Shown piece after piece: positions 18,487 through 26,549 of a stretch of 64,000 nucleotides of DNA. The notes under the pieces are model-generated. The model ran no database searches, was not told where the DNA came from, and was given only the letters and a program-made list of their open reading frames with translations. A program made the translations under genes and the position numbers. The stretch spans positions 434,001-498,000 of the forward strand of contig NZ_CACSJP010000001.1 of the NCBI RefSeq assembly GCF_902706095.1, in the 5' to 3' direction. Positions within the stretch are counted from its first letter, which is position 1. The number at the start of each line of letters is the position of its first letter. Origin of the DNA: Rhizobium sp. 18065 (GTDB taxonomy: Bacteria > Pseudomonadota > Alphaproteobacteria > Rhizobiales > Rhizobiaceae).

Positions 18487-19404
18487 TCAGTGCCCGGTCT
18501 CTAGAAATGAACGCACCATGGTGATCGTGGCAGAGGGGTTTTCCTCCATGATCCAGTGGCCCGAATCCGGGATGACGCCTTCGGCCACATTGATTGCCGC
18601 CGACCGCATGACGGTCGCCATCATCGGGCCGAATGACTTCTCGCCGCCGATGGCCAGAACCGGCATTGTAAGCTTGCCCTTCGCTGCGAGAATAGCCTTG
18701 TTGTCGATCGCATCCTGGTCGAAGGCAGCAAACTGGGCGAAGCCGGAATGCATGGCGCCCGGCAATGCATAGAGCTTGGCGTAGTGCTCACGGGATTCTT
18801 CGGTAAAGCGGTCCGGCGTTGCAGAGAACTCGTTCCAGAAACGGTCGAGATAGATACGCTCGCGCCCGGCAACCAACCGCTCCATGTCCGGACCGCCGAA
18901 CCGGAAATGCCATAGCAGCGGGTTCTTCAGCACCTCTTCCCAAGGGCCAACGCCCGGGACAGGCGCGTCAATCAGGACGAAACGGGTCACGCGGTCCGGA
19001 TGCTGGGCGGCAAACGCAAATCCGACCATGTTGCCGATGTCATGCGTGACCAGATCGGCATGCGCGATCTTGAGAGCATCCAGCACGCCCGCAACGTCTT
19101 CGGCCTGGGTGATCTTGTCGAAGCCTCCCTCGGGTTTCGACGAAAGGCCGAGCCCGCGCAGGTCCGGCACCACCACCGTATGGTCACGCGCAAGATCGGC
19201 GGCCATCGGAGCCCACATGTCGCCAGTTTCGCCGTAGCCATGCAGCAAGACCACGGCCGGGCCACTGCCGCCAACCCGGACGTGGATCGTGGCGCCGTTC
19301 GTCGTCATCTCCTGGGTCTTGAACGAAGCCGGGAAGTCCGGCATCTCGGCTAATGAAGGCGTTGCAGACAGTATGGCTGCAAGAGCGGCAATCAATTTCA
19401 GCAT
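18487..19404 (-). CDS. Secreted alpha/beta hydrolase (epoxide hydrolase/dehalogenase-like)
   Basis: A 305-residue exported alpha/beta hydrolase. The signal peptide MLKLIAALAAILSATPSLA is followed by the mature EMPDF. The oxyanion motif is LLHGYGETGDMW; the nucleophile elbow reads THDIGNMVG, with Asp rather than Ser, as in epoxide hydrolases and haloalkane dehalogenases. The catalytic His is probably in PDSGHWIMEENP. GGAG upstream supports the ATG at 19404. A copy of the LysR-type operator found before the neighbouring SDR gene lies 83 bp upstream, so the LysR regulator at 20544 probably controls it. The substrate is unknown. Confidence 0.85.
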   Translation of the reverse strand: MLKLIAALAAILSATPSLAEMPDFPASFKTQEMTTNGATIHVRVGGSGPAVVLLHGYGETGDMWAPMAADLARDHTVVVPDLRGLGLSSKPEGGFDKITQAEDVAGVLDALKIAHADLVTHDIGNMVGFAFAAQHPDRVTRFVLIDAPVPGVGPWEEVLKNPLLWHFRFGGPDMERLVAGRERIYLDRFWNEFSATPDRFTEESREHYAKLYALPGAMHSGFAQFAAFDQDAIDNKAILAAKGKLTMPVLAIGGEKSFGPMMATVMRSAAINVAEGVIPDSGHWIMEENPSATITMVRSFLETGH

Positions 19405-19486
19405 GGCACTTCTCCTGTTTGTTGGGAGGGCGGTCGTTTGGCCGTCGCTTTCTTCCCCTGGCAATTTTGATATAACACTGGCTCTG

Positions 19487-19539
19487 CGTTCGGATTAGGC
19501 GCCCGCAGGCGGAGCTGCATTCCGGAAATACCGAACAAT
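19487..19539. promoter_or_regulatory. LysR operator, copy 1 (alpha/beta hydrolase promoter)
   Basis: CGTTCGGATTAG at 19487-19498 and TCCGGAAATACCGAACAAT at 19521-19539, with a 22-bp spacer. The same two blocks occur at the same spacing at 20493-20545. Inverted GTTCGG/CCGAAC half-sites are typical of an extended LysR recognition/activation region. Confidence 0.8.
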
Positions 19540-19643
19540 CCTCGTCGGACAGCCGCCTGTCGTTCCTGACAAGGTCTGACCGGCGCCGGGCCGTATGACT
19601 GCGCGAATGGGGCGATGGGTTCGATCGTCGCCCATCAGGTGGC

Positions 19644-20420
19644 TCAGGTGCGTGTAATCGATGCACCGCCGTCGACGAGCGAAGCCGTGCCGGTCACAAA
19701 GCTTGAATCGTCCGATGCGAGATAAAGAACGGAACGGGCCAGTTCGTCAGGCGTGGCAACCCGCTTCAATGCATGCAATCCGGTGATGAAGGCCTGCTTT
19801 TCAGCCGTATCATTCATGTCGCGATACATGTCCGTATCAACGGCGCCGGGAAGGATCGAATTGACCCGCACGTTCTTCGGGCCGTATTCGGCGGCCAGCG
19901 CCTGGGTCAGGCCGATCAGGCCGGACTTGCTGGCAGCGTAAGCGGCAACGCCGGGGAATGCAAAGCTGTAGCCGACGAATGTTGAGGTGAAGATGATCGA
20001 CCCGCCACCATTTGCCTCCATGGCGCCGACCTGATGCTTGGCGGCAAGGAAGGAAGCCGTGAGGTTGATCGCCAGTGTGTCGGAAAATCCGGTTTCCGAC
20101 ACGCCGGTGCTCGGTCCGGCTTCGCCCAGCGTGCCGGCGTTGTTGAAGGCGATGTCCAGCTTGCCGAAGCGCGTAATGGCCGTCTCGACCAGCAGTTTGT
20201 GATAGTCTTCCGAGCGCACGTCGCCGGCAAGTGCGATCGCCGTGCCGCCGGCTGCTTCTATTTCTGCAACCAGGCTGTCGAGTTCGGCTTGCCTTCGCGC
20301 GCCGACAACGAGTTTGGCACCTTCAGCGGCGAAGAGGCGGGCTGTGGCGCGCCCGATGCCAGCACTTGCGCCTGTGATGATAGCAACCTTGTCGCTCAGA
20401 CGGAATGTGTCGTGGGTCAT
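19644..20420 (-). CDS. SDR family oxidoreductase
   Basis: A classical short-chain dehydrogenase/reductase of 258 residues. NAD(P)-binding TGASAGIGRATARLF near the N terminus, the NNAG motif (DIAFNNAGTLGEAG), catalytic Ser in IIFTSTFVGYSF and YAASKSGLIGL for Tyr/Lys. AAGGAGACAAGAC precedes the ATG at 20420; the frame is open farther upstream, but that would run through the promoter. Divergent from the LysR regulator, with the shared operator between them. The substrate cannot be read; the hydrolase 240 bp downstream is likely in the same regulon. Confidence 0.9.
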   Translation of the reverse strand: MTHDTFRLSDKVAIITGASAGIGRATARLFAAEGAKLVVGARRQAELDSLVAEIEAAGGTAIALAGDVRSEDYHKLLVETAITRFGKLDIAFNNAGTLGEAGPSTGVSETGFSDTLAINLTASFLAAKHQVGAMEANGGGSIIFTSTFVGYSFAFPGVAAYAASKSGLIGLTQALAAEYGPKNVRVNSILPGAVDTDMYRDMNDTAEKQAFITGLHALKRVATPDELARSVLYLASDDSSFVTGTASLVDGGASITRT

Positions 20421-20492
20421 GTCTTGTCTCCTTGGTGTGGAGGGCGGCTCCCTGTCGCCCGTTCCGATGAGGAGAAGATGGCATTTCCGCAT

Positions 20493-20545
20493 CGTTCGGA
20501 TTAGTCTCCAGCTGTTGGAACTGGAATCCGGAAATACCGAACAAT
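20493..20545. promoter_or_regulatory. LysR operator, copy 2 (SDR/lysR divergent promoter)
   Basis: CGTTCGGATTAG (20493-20504) and TCCGGAAATACCGAACAAT (20527-20545), 22-bp spacer, identical in block sequence and spacing to 19487-19539. The similarity extends leftward as GGAnCTGnA. The right block touches the lysR start codon, pointing to direct autoregulation. Confidence 0.8.
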
Positions 20546-21443
20546 GATCAAGACGGAATGCATCCTGGCCTTTGTCGCCATCGTCGAGGAAGGCTCGATC
20601 AGCGAAGCCGCAAGACGGCTGCGCCTGTCGAAATCGGTGGTCAGCGACAGGCTCGCCGAACTGGAAAAGACCTTGGGTGGCGTGCTTCTGCACCGCACGA
20701 CGCGCAAGCTCTCCCTGACCGAGGACGGCGCGTCATTTCTGGAGCGCGCCCGTCGTATCAGTCGCGAGATTGAGGAGGCCGCCGCCGACATGTCGGAGCG
20801 ACGGGGCACGCTCGCCGGCCCGGTGCGCATCGCCGCACCCGTCACCTTCGGTCGTATGCATCTTGGCCCCGCGCTCTATCCGTTCCTCGCCCGGCATCCG
20901 GAACTCGAATTGACGCTCGATATCGACGATCGCCGCGTTGATGCTTTCTCGGCCGGATATGATGCGATCATCCGCCATGGCCCGATCATGGATTCACGCC
21001 TCGTCGCCTGGAAGCTCGCGCCCAGCCGTCGCATGCTATGTGCATCCTCGGCCTATCTCGAAACCCACGGCACGCCGAAAACCCTGCGCGATCTGGAAGG
21101 TCACAGGGGCCTGTTCTACACCAATCGCGGCGTCGCCGACTGGCGCTTCCAGACCGAGGCCGGCATCGAGATCGTCCGCGCCACCCTGGCGCTGGGCATG
21201 AACAACGGTGACATGCTGCGCGACGCCGCCATCGCCGGGCTCGGCATTGCCATGCTCCCGCCCTTCATCGCCGGTCCTGCCATCAGGGACGGCCTGCTGC
21301 AGGAGATCGACATCGACCACAGGCCGGAACCGGAATTCATCTATCTCGCCTATCCGCAGGGCAAGAAGCCTTCCGCCAAGGTCACCGCGATCGTCAACCA
21401 TCTCAGGCAGGCCTTCGGCAGTCCGCCTTATTGGGAAAGGTGA
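20544..21443 (+). CDS. LysR family transcriptional regulator
   Basis: A 299-residue LysR-type regulator. The winged helix is EEGSISEAARRLRLSKSVVS followed by DRLAELEKTLGGVLLHRTTR; residues about 90-299 form the periplasmic-binding-like effector domain. The start ATG at 20544 abuts the right operator block and lacks a clear Shine-Dalgarno; no other in-frame start exists because TAG closes the frame at 20502. Divergent from the SDR gene. Operator duplication predicts control of SDR and alpha/beta hydrolase, plus itself. Confidence 0.92.
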   Translation: MIKTECILAFVAIVEEGSISEAARRLRLSKSVVSDRLAELEKTLGGVLLHRTTRKLSLTEDGASFLERARRISREIEEAAADMSERRGTLAGPVRIAAPVTFGRMHLGPALYPFLARHPELELTLDIDDRRVDAFSAGYDAIIRHGPIMDSRLVAWKLAPSRRMLCASSAYLETHGTPKTLRDLEGHRGLFYTNRGVADWRFQTEAGIEIVRATLALGMNNGDMLRDAAIAGLGIAMLPPFIAGPAIRDGLLQEIDIDHRPEPEFIYLAYPQGKKPSAKVTAIVNHLRQAFGSPPYWER

Positions 21444-21514
21444 CAAAGCTTGCATGCCGCGATGCCGATATCTGTATTGTTTACCATCGCCGCAAGCCAT
21501 GTCTGAACCCAACC

Positions 21515-21636
21515 GAGCCCACGCGGGGGGGCGAGCACGGCCAATCTTGCCATTCAGCCGTCTCCACGGTACAAGCCTTGCATTCGCAAGGACCCGGTGA
21601 AACTCCGGGTGGCTCTTCTGGCCGCCAATCCGCCAG
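21515..21636 (+). ncRNA. Structured 5' leader RNA of the SulP gene (candidate cis-regulatory element)
   Basis: GAGCC (21515-21519) can pair with GGCTC (21611-21615), enclosing CCGT-CTCC-ACGG (21558-21569), CCTTGC-ATTC-GCAAGG (21576-21591) and ACCCGG-TGAAACT-CCGGGT (21592-21610); CTGGC/GCCAG (21618-21636) follows. Four adjacent perfect stems 70-190 nt before a SulP transporter suggest a cis-acting RNA. The sul1 RNA motif has been described upstream of alphaproteobacterial sulfate-transporter genes; whether this is one I cannot confirm by eye. Confidence 0.5.
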
Positions 21637-21707
21637 ACAACACAGCAACGCAACCCTCTCCCTTGGTCCGATATCTCTCGGCCAGTTGCCTTTACCTGTG
21701 GAATCCC

Positions 21708-23177
21708 ATGTCAAACCTGTCTTCCTACCGCCGCGAGTGGTCCGCCAATCCCATGCGCGAAATGCTCGCCGGCGCTGTCGCCACCTTCGCCCTGATCCCC
21801 GAGGTCATTGCCTTTTCCTTCGTCGCCGGCGTCGATCCGCAAGTCGGCCTGTTTGCCTCCTTCGTCATCGGCATCGTCATCGCCTTTACCGGCGGCCGTC
21901 CTGCGATGATTTCGGCCGCTGCCGGCTCGGTCGCGCTCGTCGTCGCGCCGCTTGTGCATGCGCATGGACTGCAATACCTGCTGGCCGCCGGACTGCTCGC
22001 CGGTCTCTTCCAGATTCTCTTCGGCCTATTACGGCTTGGCGTCCTGATGCGCTTCGTGTCGAAATCGGTGCGCACCGGCTTCGTCAACGCGCTCGCCATC
22101 CTGATCTTTGCGGCGCAACTGCCGCATATTATCCACGGCGACTGGATCGCCTATGCCGTGCTGGCGGCAGGCCTTGCCATCATCTACCTCGTGCCGCGCA
22201 TCACGACGGCCATTCCCTCGCCACTGATCTGCATTCTCGTGCTGACTGCGGCGGCCGTGACCTTCGATCTGCCGGTGATGACCATCGCCGATCTTGGCAA
22301 GCTACCGGATTCGCTCCCGGTCTTCGGCTGGCCGTCGGTGCCGCTCACCCTGGAAACGCTGTCGATCATCGCCGGCCCGGCACTCGCCATCGCCATGGTC
22401 GGCCTTCTGGAATCGATGATGACGGCGAGCGTAGTCGACGATCTCACCGACACGCCAAGCTCGAAAAACCGCGAATGCACCGGTCTCGGTATTGCCAATA
22501 CCGCCGCCAGCCTGTTCGGCGGTATCGCCGGCTGTGGCATGATCGGTCAGACGGTCAGCAATGTGAAATACGGTGGTCGCGGTCGCCTGTCGACGCTGTT
22601 TGCCGGTGCTTTTTTGCTGGTTCTGATGGTGCTGCTGAAGCCCTGGGTATCGCAAGTGCCGGTGGCGGCATTGGTTGCCATCATGGTCATGGTTTCGATC
22701 GATACGTTCGACTGGTCGTCGCTGCGTGCCGTCGTCATCCATCCGAAGATGTCCAGCGCTGTCATGGTTGCGACCGTCGTCGTCACGGTGTTCACGGCGA
22801 ACCTGGCACTTGGTGTCTTCGTCGGCGTGCTCTTGAGCGGCGTCTTCTTCACCTTCAAGGTCGCGCGCCTGCTCAAGGTCGAAGAGCAAGCCGATACCGC
22901 GGCCAACCGGTTGACCTACCGCGTCTCCGGTCAGATCTTCTTCGCATCCGCCGATGTCTTCATCGACGCGTTCGATATTGAGGATGCCAACGGCATGACC
23001 GCCGTCATCGACCTGTCGGACGCGCATTTCTGGGACATCACGGCCGTTGCCGCCCTCGATCGTGTCGTCCAGCGCTTCAAGGCGCATGGTATTGGCGTGG
23101 ATGTCGTCGGCCTCAATCAGGCAAGTGCCACCCTGATCGGCAGCCTCGACGGCGGGGAACGTCTGAAGGAAGTGTAA
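21708..23177 (+). CDS. SulP family inorganic anion transporter with STAS domain
   Basis: A 489-residue SLC26/SulP permease with about 10-12 transmembrane helices from [20 protein letters not shown] onward, and a cytoplasmic STAS domain at the C terminus (about 385-489, [20 protein letters not shown]). Such proteins carry sulfate, bicarbonate or other anions. The ATG at 21708 matches homologue N termini; the frame opens upstream through a GTG inside the leader structure, which I reject as start. It lies downstream of lysR but behind its own structured leader. The transported anion is not determinable here. Confidence 0.9.
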   Translation: MSNLSSYRREWSANPMREMLAGAVATFALIPEVIAFSFVAGVDPQVGLFASFVIGIVIAFTGGRPAMISAAAGSVALVVAPLVHAHGLQYLLAAGLLAGLFQILFGLLRLGVLMRFVSKSVRTGFVNALAILIFAAQLPHIIHGDWIAYAVLAAGLAIIYLVPRITTAIPSPLICILVLTAAAVTFDLPVMTIADLGKLPDSLPVFGWPSVPLTLETLSIIAGPALAIAMVGLLESMMTASVVDDLTDTPSSKNRECTGLGIANTAASLFGGIAGCGMIGQTVSNVKYGGRGRLSTLFAGAFLLVLMVLLKPWVSQVPVAALVAIMVMVSIDTFDWSSLRAVVIHPKMSSAVMVATVVVTVFTANLALGVFVGVLLSGVFFTFKVARLLKVEEQADTAANRLTYRVSGQIFFASADVFIDAFDIEDANGMTAVIDLSDAHFWDITAVAALDRVVQRFKAHGIGVDVVGLNQASATLIGSLDGGERLKEV

Positions 23178-23186
23178 TCAGGGCGA

Positions 23187-23217
23187 GACCGCCGTTGCCG
23201 CATATGGCGCGGCGGTC
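23187..23217. terminator. Hairpin between convergent sulP and apaG
   Basis: GACCGCCG and CGGCGGTC form a perfect 8-bp stem around a 15-nt loop in the 46-bp gap between the convergent stops. No strong T run, so possibly Rho-assisted. Confidence 0.4.
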
Positions 23218-23223
23218 GAGCGC

Positions 23224-23616
23224 TCAGTTCAGCGTCCGCACCATGCCCGGGCTGTCGAGCGAAAAGGCGGGAATATCGACGTCAAAGGCTTCGCCGTCGT
23301 CGGTTTCCATCCGGTAGGTGCCGTGCATCATGCCCGACGGGGTGTCGAGCGGACAACCGGAGGAATATTCATAAGTGTCGCCAGGGCCCAGGCGCGGCTG
23401 TTCGCCCACGACTCCTGGACCACTGACTTCGTCCACCTGGCCGTTTTGGTCGGTGATATGCCAGTAGCGATGGGTCAGTCGCACGGACTTTCCGGAGTGA
23501 TTGGCAATGACGATGCGGTAGCCCCAAACATAACGGCTGTCATCCGGATCGGACTGCTCCTCCAGATAATAAGGCTCGACGCTGACTTCGATATCCCGTG
23601 TCAGGGCGCGATACAT
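23224..23616 (-). CDS. apaG: ApaG
   Basis: A 130-residue ApaG-fold protein (fibronectin III-like beta sandwich) that in other bacteria is linked to divalent cation and diadenosine-tetraphosphate phenotypes. It shows the diagnostic [40 protein letters not shown], then [25 protein letters not shown] 7 bp before the ATG at 23616 supports this start over upstream ones. It precedes nothing obviously co-transcribed; metZ is on the same strand, upstream. Confidence 0.94.
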   Translation of the reverse strand: MYRALTRDIEVSVEPYYLEEQSDPDDSRYVWGYRIVIANHSGKSVRLTHRYWHITDQNGQVDEVSGPGVVGEQPRLGPGDTYEYSSGCPLDTPSGMMHGTYRMETDDGEAFDVDIPAFSLDSPGMVRTLN

Positions 23617-23810
23617 GCCTGAACCTTCTGAATGCTTCATTTCCAACATCAAATTAGTCTGCCCGGCGTGGAGAGCAAGGTGTCGCTGTCCGGTTCGAAA
23701 ACATCAATCCATGGCATATTAGCGCATTTCGCCCCGTCAAGGGCAAGTGTCCGGCCGCACGCACAGGTACGGCCGAACTTTTTTTGGCTTGCCGGCGGAA
23801 CGCCTCGGTC

Positions 23811-24989
23811 TCAGAGCGCCTTCAGGGCCTGCGCAAAATCCTCGAGCAGATCGGTGGTATCCTCGATGCCGCAGGAGAGCCGCACCGTTCCGCCCGACAT
23901 GCCGAGTTCCGCGCGGGCCTCATCGGTCAGGTTCTTATGCGTCGTTGTTGCCGGATGGGTGATCAGGCTCTTGGCGTCGCCGAGATTGTTGGAGATCTTC
24001 ACGATATCCAGCGCGTTCTGCAGCTTGAACGCCGCATCCTTGCCGCCCTTCATCTCGAAGCACACCAGCGTCGAGCCGCCGGTCATCTGCTTGGCGACGA
24101 GGTCGGCCTGCGGATGGTCGGCGCGTCCCGGATAGATCACCTTGGCAACCGTGCCCTGTTCCGCGAGGAAATCGGCGATCGCCGCGGCATTCGCCGTTTG
24201 TTGCTTGACGCGCAGCGGCAGTGTCTCGATGCCCTTCAGAAGCGTCCAGGCATTGAACGGCGACATCGCCGGGCCTGTGTGGCGGAAATAGTCCTGCAGG
24301 TTCTCGGTGATCCATTCCTTATCGGACAGAACCACGCCACCGAGGCAGCGTCCCTGGCCGTCGATATGCTTGGTCGCCGAATAGACGACGATATGCGCGC
24401 CGAGTTCGAGCGGCTTCTGGAACAGCGGCGTGGCAAACACATTATCGACGATCAGCTTGGCGCCGATCTGGTTGGCCAGCTTGGCGACGCCGGCAATGTC
24501 GACCACTTCCAGCGTCGGATTGGTCGGGCTTTCGAGGAACATCACCTTGGTATTGGGGCGGATGGCCGCTTCCCAATTGGCCAGATCGCGGCCGTCGACC
24601 AGCGTGAACTCGACGCCGTAGCGCGGCGCCAGCGTTTCGATGATGTAGCGGCAGGAGCCGAACAGGGCGCGCGCGGCAACGATATGGTCGCCGGCCTTGA
24701 CCTGGCAGAGAATGGCCGCGGAAACGGCCGCCATGCCCGATGCCGTGGCGCGCGCATCTTCGGCGCCTTCCAGCATGCACATGCGCTTCTCGAACATGTC
24801 ATTGGTCGGGCTGCCGTAGCGGGCATAGATGAAACCTTCGGTCTCGCCCTTGAAGCGGGCTTCGGCCGCTTCCGAGCTGTCGTAGACGAAACCCTGGGTG
24901 AGATAGATCGCCTCGGAGGTTTCGCCATACTGCGAGCGCAGTGTGCCGCCATGGACGAGTTGGGTTGCCGGACGCCAGTTCTTGCTCAT
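23811..24989 (-). CDS. metZ: O-succinylhomoserine sulfhydrylase MetZ
   Basis: PLP-dependent enzyme of the Cys/Met metabolism family, 392 residues, forming homocysteine directly from O-succinylhomoserine and sulfide. Start MSKNWRPATQLVHGGT; YARYGSPTN binds cofactor phosphate; the Schiff-base Lys is in YSATKHIDGQGRCLGG. A SAM-II riboswitch and terminator occupy the leader (25010-25110), which independently supports a methionine-pathway role and rules against a generic cystathionine lyase. The length fits MetZ. Confidence 0.94.
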   Translation of the reverse strand: MSKNWRPATQLVHGGTLRSQYGETSEAIYLTQGFVYDSSEAAEARFKGETEGFIYARYGSPTNDMFEKRMCMLEGAEDARATASGMAAVSAAILCQVKAGDHIVAARALFGSCRYIIETLAPRYGVEFTLVDGRDLANWEAAIRPNTKVMFLESPTNPTLEVVDIAGVAKLANQIGAKLIVDNVFATPLFQKPLELGAHIVVYSATKHIDGQGRCLGGVVLSDKEWITENLQDYFRHTGPAMSPFNAWTLLKGIETLPLRVKQQTANAAAIADFLAEQGTVAKVIYPGRADHPQADLVAKQMTGGSTLVCFEMKGGKDAAFKLQNALDIVKISNNLGDAKSLITHPATTTHKNLTDEARAELGMSGGTVRLSCGIEDTTDLLEDFAQALKAL

Positions 24990-25009
24990 GTCAGTGCCTT
25001 TTCAAACAC

Positions 25010-25040
25010 AAAAAAACCGGTCGCGAAGACGGACCGGTTT
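25010..25040 (-). terminator. Intrinsic terminator of the metZ leader
   Basis: On the minus strand AAACCGGTC-CGTCTTCGC-GACCGGTTT followed by TTTTT, between the SAM-II aptamer and the metZ start. It gives the riboswitch a transcription-attenuation output. Confidence 0.85.
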
Positions 25041-25053
25041 ACAAGTAACCCGG

Positions 25054-25110
25054 TCTATTTAGCCATTTGTTTAACGTGGCTGCAAGCCGACCGGCCAAAT
25101 CACCACGGGA
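25054..25110 (-). ncRNA. SAM-II riboswitch upstream of metZ
   Basis: On the minus strand the leader reads CGTGGTGATTTGGCCGGTCG, then GCTTGCAGCCACG and TTAAACAAATGGCTAAA. CGTGG pairs with CCACG as P1, and the downstream GCTAAA segment forms the H-type pseudoknot. These invariant blocks match the SAM-II (metA) aptamer of alphaproteobacteria. It is followed by a terminator 14 nt further on, so SAM binding should switch metZ off. Confidence 0.92.
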
Positions 25111-25188
25111 TAAGCTTGCCATACGCCGAAGCTGGACTTGCGTCAATTCCTCGGGTTTGGTTTTGTCGGCCCAAACAGGATAGAGAAA

Positions 25189-26286
25189 ATGAGCAGTAAA
25201 CCCGGGATATTGTCGGATCGCGCCATCGGCACGCTGTTTGGCACCGAGCGGCTGAAAAGCGAGGTCATGCTCGATCACGACCAGATCCAGCCGGCAAGCC
25301 TGGACCTGCGTCTCGGCGGCAAGGCGATCCGTGTCCGCGCCAGCTTCATGCCGGGCCGCGGCCATACCGTTGCCGACAAGCTTGAGCGCTTGACCCTGCA
25401 CGAGATCGATCTGGAGAACGGTGCCGTGCTCGAGACCGGCTGCGTCTATATCGTGCCGCTGATGGAAAGCCTCGATCTGCCGGCCGAGATCTCGGCCTCG
25501 GCCAATCCGAAGAGTTCGACCGGCCGCCTCGATATCTTCACCCGCGTCATGGTCGATTATGCCCAGGAATTCGACAAGGTGCCGGCCGGCTACAAGGGCC
25601 CGCTCTATCTCGAAATCTCGCCGCGCACCTTCCCGATCATCGTCCGTCGCGGCTCGCGCCTATCGCAGATCCGTTTTCGCGTCGGTCATGCCCTGCTCGG
25701 CGAAAGCGAACTGCTCGACTTGCACAGAGCCGATACGCTGGTTGCCAGCGACATGCCGAATGTCTCGGGCGGCGGCATCGCCTTGTCGATCGACCTCAAG
25801 GGCTCCGGCCCGCAGGGCCTGATCGGCTATCGTGGCAAGCACCATACCTCGGTCATCGATGTCGATCTGAAAGGCGCCCATGAGGTCCTCGATTTCTGGG
25901 AACCGCTCTACAGCCGCGGCGCCGACGAACTGATCCTCGATCCGGACGAATTCTATATCCTCGTCTCCAACGAAGCGGTCCATGTGCCGCCGCTCTATGC
26001 GGCCGAGATGACGCCTTACGATCCCTTGGTCGGCGAGTTCCGCGTCCACTATGCCGGCTTCTTCGATCCGGGCTTCGGCCACGCCCCCGCTGGCGGCTCC
26101 GGCAGCCGTGCCGTGCTTGAAGTGCGCAGTCACGAGGTGCCCTTCATCCTCGAGCACGGCCAGGTCATCGGTCGCCTCGTCTATGAGCACATGCAGGAGC
26201 GCCCCGAAGGCCTCTATGGCACCGGCCTCGGTTCCAACTACCAGGCCCAGGGTCTGAAGCTGTCGAAACACTTCCGCCTGCCATAA
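25189..26286 (+). CDS. dcd: 2'-deoxycytidine 5'-triphosphate deaminase (double-length Dcd)
   Basis: Makes dUTP from dCTP for thymidylate synthesis. At 365 residues it is about twice the usual Dcd; two dUTPase-like halves are visible, the first with IQPASLDLRLGGKAIRVRAS and ASANPKSSTGRLDIFTRVMV, the second from about residue 195 with SVIDVDLKGAHEVLDFWEP and YDPLVGEFRVHYAGFFDPGF. This tandem form is typical of alphaproteobacteria and likely folds as a pseudo-dimer in the trimer. ATG at 25189 with AGGA upstream. Divergent from metZ across the riboswitch. Confidence 0.9.
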   Translation: MSSKPGILSDRAIGTLFGTERLKSEVMLDHDQIQPASLDLRLGGKAIRVRASFMPGRGHTVADKLERLTLHEIDLENGAVLETGCVYIVPLMESLDLPAEISASANPKSSTGRLDIFTRVMVDYAQEFDKVPAGYKGPLYLEISPRTFPIIVRRGSRLSQIRFRVGHALLGESELLDLHRADTLVASDMPNVSGGGIALSIDLKGSGPQGLIGYRGKHHTSVIDVDLKGAHEVLDFWEPLYSRGADELILDPDEFYILVSNEAVHVPPLYAAEMTPYDPLVGEFRVHYAGFFDPGFGHAPAGGSGSRAVLEVRSHEVPFILEHGQVIGRLVYEHMQERPEGLYGTGLGSNYQAQGLKLSKHFRLP

Positions 26287-26353
26287 GTGAGCACCGTTTC
26301 TGCGAGGCCGGCGCTTGACAGCGCCGGTGAACTGTTGGATTCCTCCCCCTGTC

Positions 26354-26427
26354 GCGGGTGTAGCTCAATGGTAGAGCAGCAGCTTCCCAAGCTGAATACG
26401 AGGGTTCGATTCCCTTCACCCGCTCCA
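26354..26427 (+). tRNA. tRNA-Gly (anticodon CCC)
   Basis: Acceptor GCGGGTG/CACCCGC, D arm GCTC..GAGC, anticodon loop TTCCCAA (CCC), T arm AGGG-TTCGATT-CCCT, encoded CCA end; 74 nt. A GC hairpin (CCGGCGC-TTGACA-GCGCCGG, 26308-26327) lies between dcd and the tRNA. Confidence 0.95.
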
Positions 26428-26549
26428 GCTTCCCCCTTCTTGCTCCTGTTTCTGATCGACACTGTGTCACCCTTTGACCACGGCATCAGTGCGTTCCACT
26501 GTCTTCGTTTTGCTGTATGCAACGTCCTGTAGACAAGAACGGAGAACGC

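Noticed and set aside
21431..22981. 516-codon plus frame overlapping the SulP gene in another register
   Set aside because: Arg/His-rich translation of a membrane protein gene in the wrong frame; the SulP frame has helices and STAS.
26287..26353. tRNA-Gly as the island's integration target
   Set aside because: The integrase is 25 kb away and both flanks of the tRNA are ordinary core genes.
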